This document shows, piece by piece, positions 53,602-56,206 of a stretch of DNA of 56,206 nt (positions within the stretch are counted from its first letter, which is position 1; the number at the start of each line of letters is the position of its first letter). The notes under the pieces were generated by a model. It was not told the origin of the DNA. It was given only the letters and a program-made list of their open reading frames with translations, and did no database searches. The translations under genes and the position numbers were made by a program. The DNA is from Methylococcaceae bacterium (GTDB lineage: Bacteria; Pseudomonadota; Gammaproteobacteria; Methylococcales; Methylomonadaceae): contig SPJM01000246.1 in the NCBI GenBank assembly GCA_006844585.1, positions 1 to 56,206 of the forward strand. Reading direction: 5' to 3'.

Positions 53602-55387
53602 ACTACCCGGAACAGCATTCAGCTTTTGCCTCCATTATGCAAAAGCCTATTTCCGGGCGCTGTTATTAATGCTGATATTTGAGGCGGGACAGGCAGGCTG
53701 TTCAATTTTACTCCCCTACGCCATTAAGCAAATCATGGATGGCGTAGCGGCAGCTCAAGCCTCCCAACAAGCGATATGGCCGCAACTAGAACCGGCGCTT
53801 TGGCTATTCGGCTGGTTAAACCTGGGCATCGTCCTGTTTTCACGCGCCAGCGGCGCAATTTTAGTGATGCTCGGCCCTGCGATGCGACGAAAAGTACGCC
53901 GGGAACTGTTCGCCTATCTGCAACACCATTCCCAACGTTATTTCCTCACCCATTTCGCAGGCTCTTTAGCCAACCGGATCAGCGAAACATCAATGAGCGT
54001 CTCCCATGCTTTATGGTCACTGATGTTTGATTTTTGGCCGCTGATCATTTCCTTCTCGGTTTCGCTGATTTTATTATTCAACGTTCATACCGACCTGGCG
54101 ATGACTTTAGCGATTTGGACCGGCATCTATGTGTTGATTTCATTTTTATTAGCTCTACGCTGCCGTATTTACGCCAAAAAATACGCCGCCGCCCGCAGCT
54201 TGGTTAGCGGCAAGGTTGTAGATTCGGTCACTAACATCATGAACGCAAAATTGTTCGCGCGACGGGAATATGAACGCGCTTATCTGGACGATTTTCTGGA
54301 TTTGGAAGTCAATAGCGCTCGTAAAACCTATTGGTATATGGAAAGAATCCGTTGGTTTCAATTCATAGCCGCGATGTTGTTGATGTTCGGCGTAGTCGGT
54401 CACGCCTTGTTGATCTGGAGCGAAAACTGCATGACTACAGGCGAATTCGCAATGGCCGCCAGCATATCCTTGCTGTTGATTGAACAAGCCCGTAGTTTAA
54501 CCCGCCGCTTTCTGGAGCTGTTCGAGTATGTCGGCAATGTTAATGACGGGGTAGCGCGCATTATTAAACCCCACGAAATTCCGGACTCATTGAATGCGCC
54601 GGGGTTGCAGATAGAAAAAGCGAAAATACAATTTGATAAAGTCAGCTTTGCCTACAATCAGGGCAAACCGGTTTTCAAACAGTTAAATTTGAACATTAAT
54701 AGTGGGGACAAGATCGGCCTGGTCGGTTTCTCCGGTAGCGGGAAAAGCACTTTGTTAAACCTGATGCTGCGCTTGTTCGAACCTCAGTCCGGGCGCATTT
54801 TGATCGACGACCAAAATATTAATCTGGTGAATCAGGAAAGCCTGCGCGACAGTATCGCCATGATCCCTCAAGATCCGATGCTGTTTCATCGCAGTTTAAT
54901 GGAAAATATCCGTTATGGCCGCCTGGAAGCCAGCGATGAAGAAGTCATTGCAGCAGCGCAAAAAGCCCACGCCCATGAATTTATTTTAGAAACCGAAGAT
55001 GGCTATGAATCGCTGGTCGGCGAACGCGGGGTAAAATTAAGCGGCGGCCAACGCCAGCGCATTGCCCTAGCCCGGGCGATATTAAAAAATGCGCCTATCT
55101 TATTATTGGATGAAGCCACCAGCTCCCTGGATTCGGTCACCGAAAAACACATACAAGACAGTTTGGCGCAGCTGATGGAAAACAAAACCGTCTTAGTGAT
55201 TGCTCACCGCTTATCAACTCTCTCCCGAATGGATCGTATTTTGGTGTTCCATCAAGGGGAGATTATCGAACAAGGCAATCATCAACAATTACTTGAATCA
55301 GGCGGTCATTATGCGCAAATGTGGCGGATGCAAGCTGGCGGTTTCCTGCAAGATACGGCAGATGTAGTCGAGAAATGGACAGACTAA
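53588..55387 (+). CDS. MsbA-like ABC exporter, fused permease and ATPase
   Basis: A 599-residue half-transporter. Six membrane helices lie in about residues 20-310. The ATPase starts near 345, with Walker A GFSGSGKST, Q-loop IPQDPMLF, signature KLSGGQRQRIALARA, Walker B PILLLDEATSSLD and H-loop IAHRLST, all intact. The best start, a GTG at 53588 (MNVPKLPGTAFSF), lies inside the terminal arm of the repeat. The next in-frame ATG would be near residue 28, in the first helix. It resembles lipid or peptide exporters; substrate is not evident. Its stop codon lies within a REP-like palindrome. Confidence 0.9.
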   Translation: MNVPKLPGTAFSFCLHYAKAYFRALLLMLIFEAGQAGCSILLPYAIKQIMDGVAAAQASQQAIWPQLEPALWLFGWLNLGIVLFSRASGAILVMLGPAMRRKVRRELFAYLQHHSQRYFLTHFAGSLANRISETSMSVSHALWSLMFDFWPLIISFSVSLILLFNVHTDLAMTLAIWTGIYVLISFLLALRCRIYAKKYAAARSLVSGKVVDSVTNIMNAKLFARREYERAYLDDFLDLEVNSARKTYWYMERIRWFQFIAAMLLMFGVVGHALLIWSENCMTTGEFAMAASISLLLIEQARSLTRRFLELFEYVGNVNDGVARIIKPHEIPDSLNAPGLQIEKAKIQFDKVSFAYNQGKPVFKQLNLNINSGDKIGLVGFSGSGKSTLLNLMLRLFEPQSGRILIDDQNINLVNQESLRDSIAMIPQDPMLFHRSLMENIRYGRLEASDEEVIAAAQKAHAHEFILETEDGYESLVGERGVKLSGGQRQRIALARAILKNAPILLLDEATSSLDSVTEKHIQDSLAQLMENKTVLVIAHRLSTLSRMDRILVFHQGEIIEQGNHQQLLESGGHYAQMWRMQAGGFLQDTADVVEKWTD

Positions 55388-55445
55388 AGTCTGTCCCACC
55401 ATTCAAAAAAAAACCGAACGGGCGTAGGTCGGACTTCAGTCCGAC
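55378..55445. repeat. Pair of REP-like palindromes at the exporter 3' end
   Basis: GACAGACT-AA-AGTCTGTC at 55378-55395 includes the stop codon of the exporter gene. GTCGGACT-TC-AGTCCGAC lies at 55428-55445. They are separated by about 30 bases containing an A-run. The first is identical to 18044-18061. They sit between convergent genes and may act as transcript 3' ends. Confidence 0.75.
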
Positions 55446-55456
55446 CCAAAAATGCA

Positions 55457-56206
55457 TCACCCTACCCACAAGCGCGCATTCGCGAACATACGCATCCAAG
55501 CGCCATGCTCCGGCCATTCCTTAGGATGCCATGAATTTTGCAAGGTTCTAAAACAACGCTCCGGATGCGGCATCATAATGGTGAAGCGTCCATCCGTGGT
55601 CGTCAAACCGGTAATACCCTTTGGAGAGCCATTCGGGTTGGCTGGGAACTGCTCGGTCTCCGCGCCGTAATTATCAACATAAGACAATGATACCGCCGCT
55701 TTTTTCACATCCTCTGAAAACTCTGCGCGACCTTCGCCATGCGCTACTACGACCGGCATCATCGAGCCTTCCATACCTTTAAACAGAATCGAAGCCGATT
55801 TTTGCACTTTCACCATCGCCACCCGCGCCTCGAACTGCTCGGACAAATTACGTTTGAACTCCGGCCAATGCTCCGCCCCCGGAATAATGTCTTTCACAGC
55901 CGACATCATCTGACAACCGTTACACACGCCTAAACCAAAGGTATCCTTGCGCTTGAAGAAGCTTTCAAAAGCGGCGCGAGCAACAGGGTTATGTAGAATG
56001 GATTTAGCCCAACCGCCGCCAGCGCCCAACACATCGCCATAAGAAAATCCCCCACAAGCGACCAGCCCGGTAAAATCATCCAATGAAACTTTTTCCGAAA
56101 TAATATCCGTCATATGCACATCAATGGCTTGAAACCCGGCGCGATCAAAAGCCGCCGCCATTTCCACATGACCGTTAACGCCCTGCTCTCTCAATATGGC
56201 GACTTT
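55457..56206 (-). CDS. purL: Phosphoribosylformylglycinamidine synthase PurL, C-terminal part
   Basis: PurL converts FGAR to FGAM in purine synthesis, using glutamine and ATP. Only the C-terminal glutamine-amidotransferase domain (about 249 residues) is in the window; it continues off the right edge in the same frame ([19 protein letters not shown]). The glutaminase Cys is in [23 protein letters not shown] with the catalytic His lies near the C-terminus, with [19 protein letters not shown] upstream. It is the large, gammaproteobacterial single-chain type. The purT gene elsewhere in the window serves an earlier step of the same pathway. Confidence 0.96.
   Translation of the reverse strand, partial: KVAILREQGVNGHVEMAAAFDRAGFQAIDVHMTDIISEKVSLDDFTGLVACGGFSYGDVLGAGGGWAKSILHNPVARAAFESFFKRKDTFGLGVCNGCQMMSAVKDIIPGAEHWPEFKRNLSEQFEARVAMVKVQKSASILFKGMEGSMMPVVVAHGEGRAEFSEDVKKAAVSLSYVDNYGAETEQFPANPNGSPKGITGLTTTDGRFTIMMPHPERCFRTLQNSWHPKEWPEHGAWMRMFANARLWVG

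Overview
The window reads as a chromosomal segment of a gammaproteobacterium. The gene orders smc-zipA and hemC-hemD-hemX-hemY are typical of that class. A pyrophosphate-type phosphofructokinase of the kind used by methanotrophs, together with moderate GC and frequent TTG/GTG starts, makes a Methylococcales-like methanotroph the best guess. No methane-oxidation gene lies inside the window, so that placement is inference. Apart from about 1.2 kb around 27.4-28.6 kb, coding density is high. No rRNA, tRNA, CRISPR array or complete insertion sequence was seen.

Layout. 1-4.0 kb: zipA (cut by the window edge) and smc. 4.0-6.2 kb: a small accessory patch with hicB, a broken hicA, a PD-(D/E)XK/DUF5655 protein and a Uma2-type nuclease. 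6.3-10.4 kb: hemCDXY. 10.6-15.6 kb: a tight four-gene operon (SIMIBI-type P-loop protein, ABC exporter, alpha/beta hydrolase, OprP-like porin) whose job I cannot name. 15.6-18 kb: a possible 26-residue basic peptide, a membrane-anchored Cys/His protein, fdhD and mobA. 18.2-20.2 kb: two lipoproteins and an Rpn-type nuclease. 20.2-27.4 kb: an overlapping run folE-hemH-orf64-mutS-like-purT-SLT-HDOD, plus dusA. 27.4-28.6 kb: a small membrane ORF and the 5' part of a group II intron without its reverse transcriptase. 28.6-34.6 kb: a Rieske protein, pssA, PPi-phosphofructokinase and ilvB-ilvH-ilvC with a possible attenuator. 34.9-38.2 kb: trmL, an EAL phosphodiesterase, a DUF2721 protein and a membrane cytochrome c. 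38.3-40.4 kb: a phosphatase/glucosyl-3-phosphoglycerate synthase pair for a compatible solute. 40.7-45.6 kb: a rhodanese lipoprotein, an unrecognised 537-residue protein, a putative lipoprotein, hslO and msrA. 45.6-53.4 kb: a glycogen locus with a GH57 branching enzyme, GlgX debranching enzyme and a DUF4912-like protein; in the same operon lie an endonuclease/exonuclease/phosphatase-family protein with two starch-binding-like domains and a phospholipase-D-family protein. 53.6-56.2 kb: an MsbA-like ABC exporter and the 3' end of purL.

The observations I rate highest are the glycogen operon carrying a carbohydrate-binding-domain/EEP fusion plus a PLD protein; the four-gene P-loop/ABC/hydrolase/porin operon; a MutS-like ATPase with a central membrane segment; and a dispersed palindromic MITE-like family. 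One family member disrupts hicA and another supplies the start codon of an ABC transporter gene.
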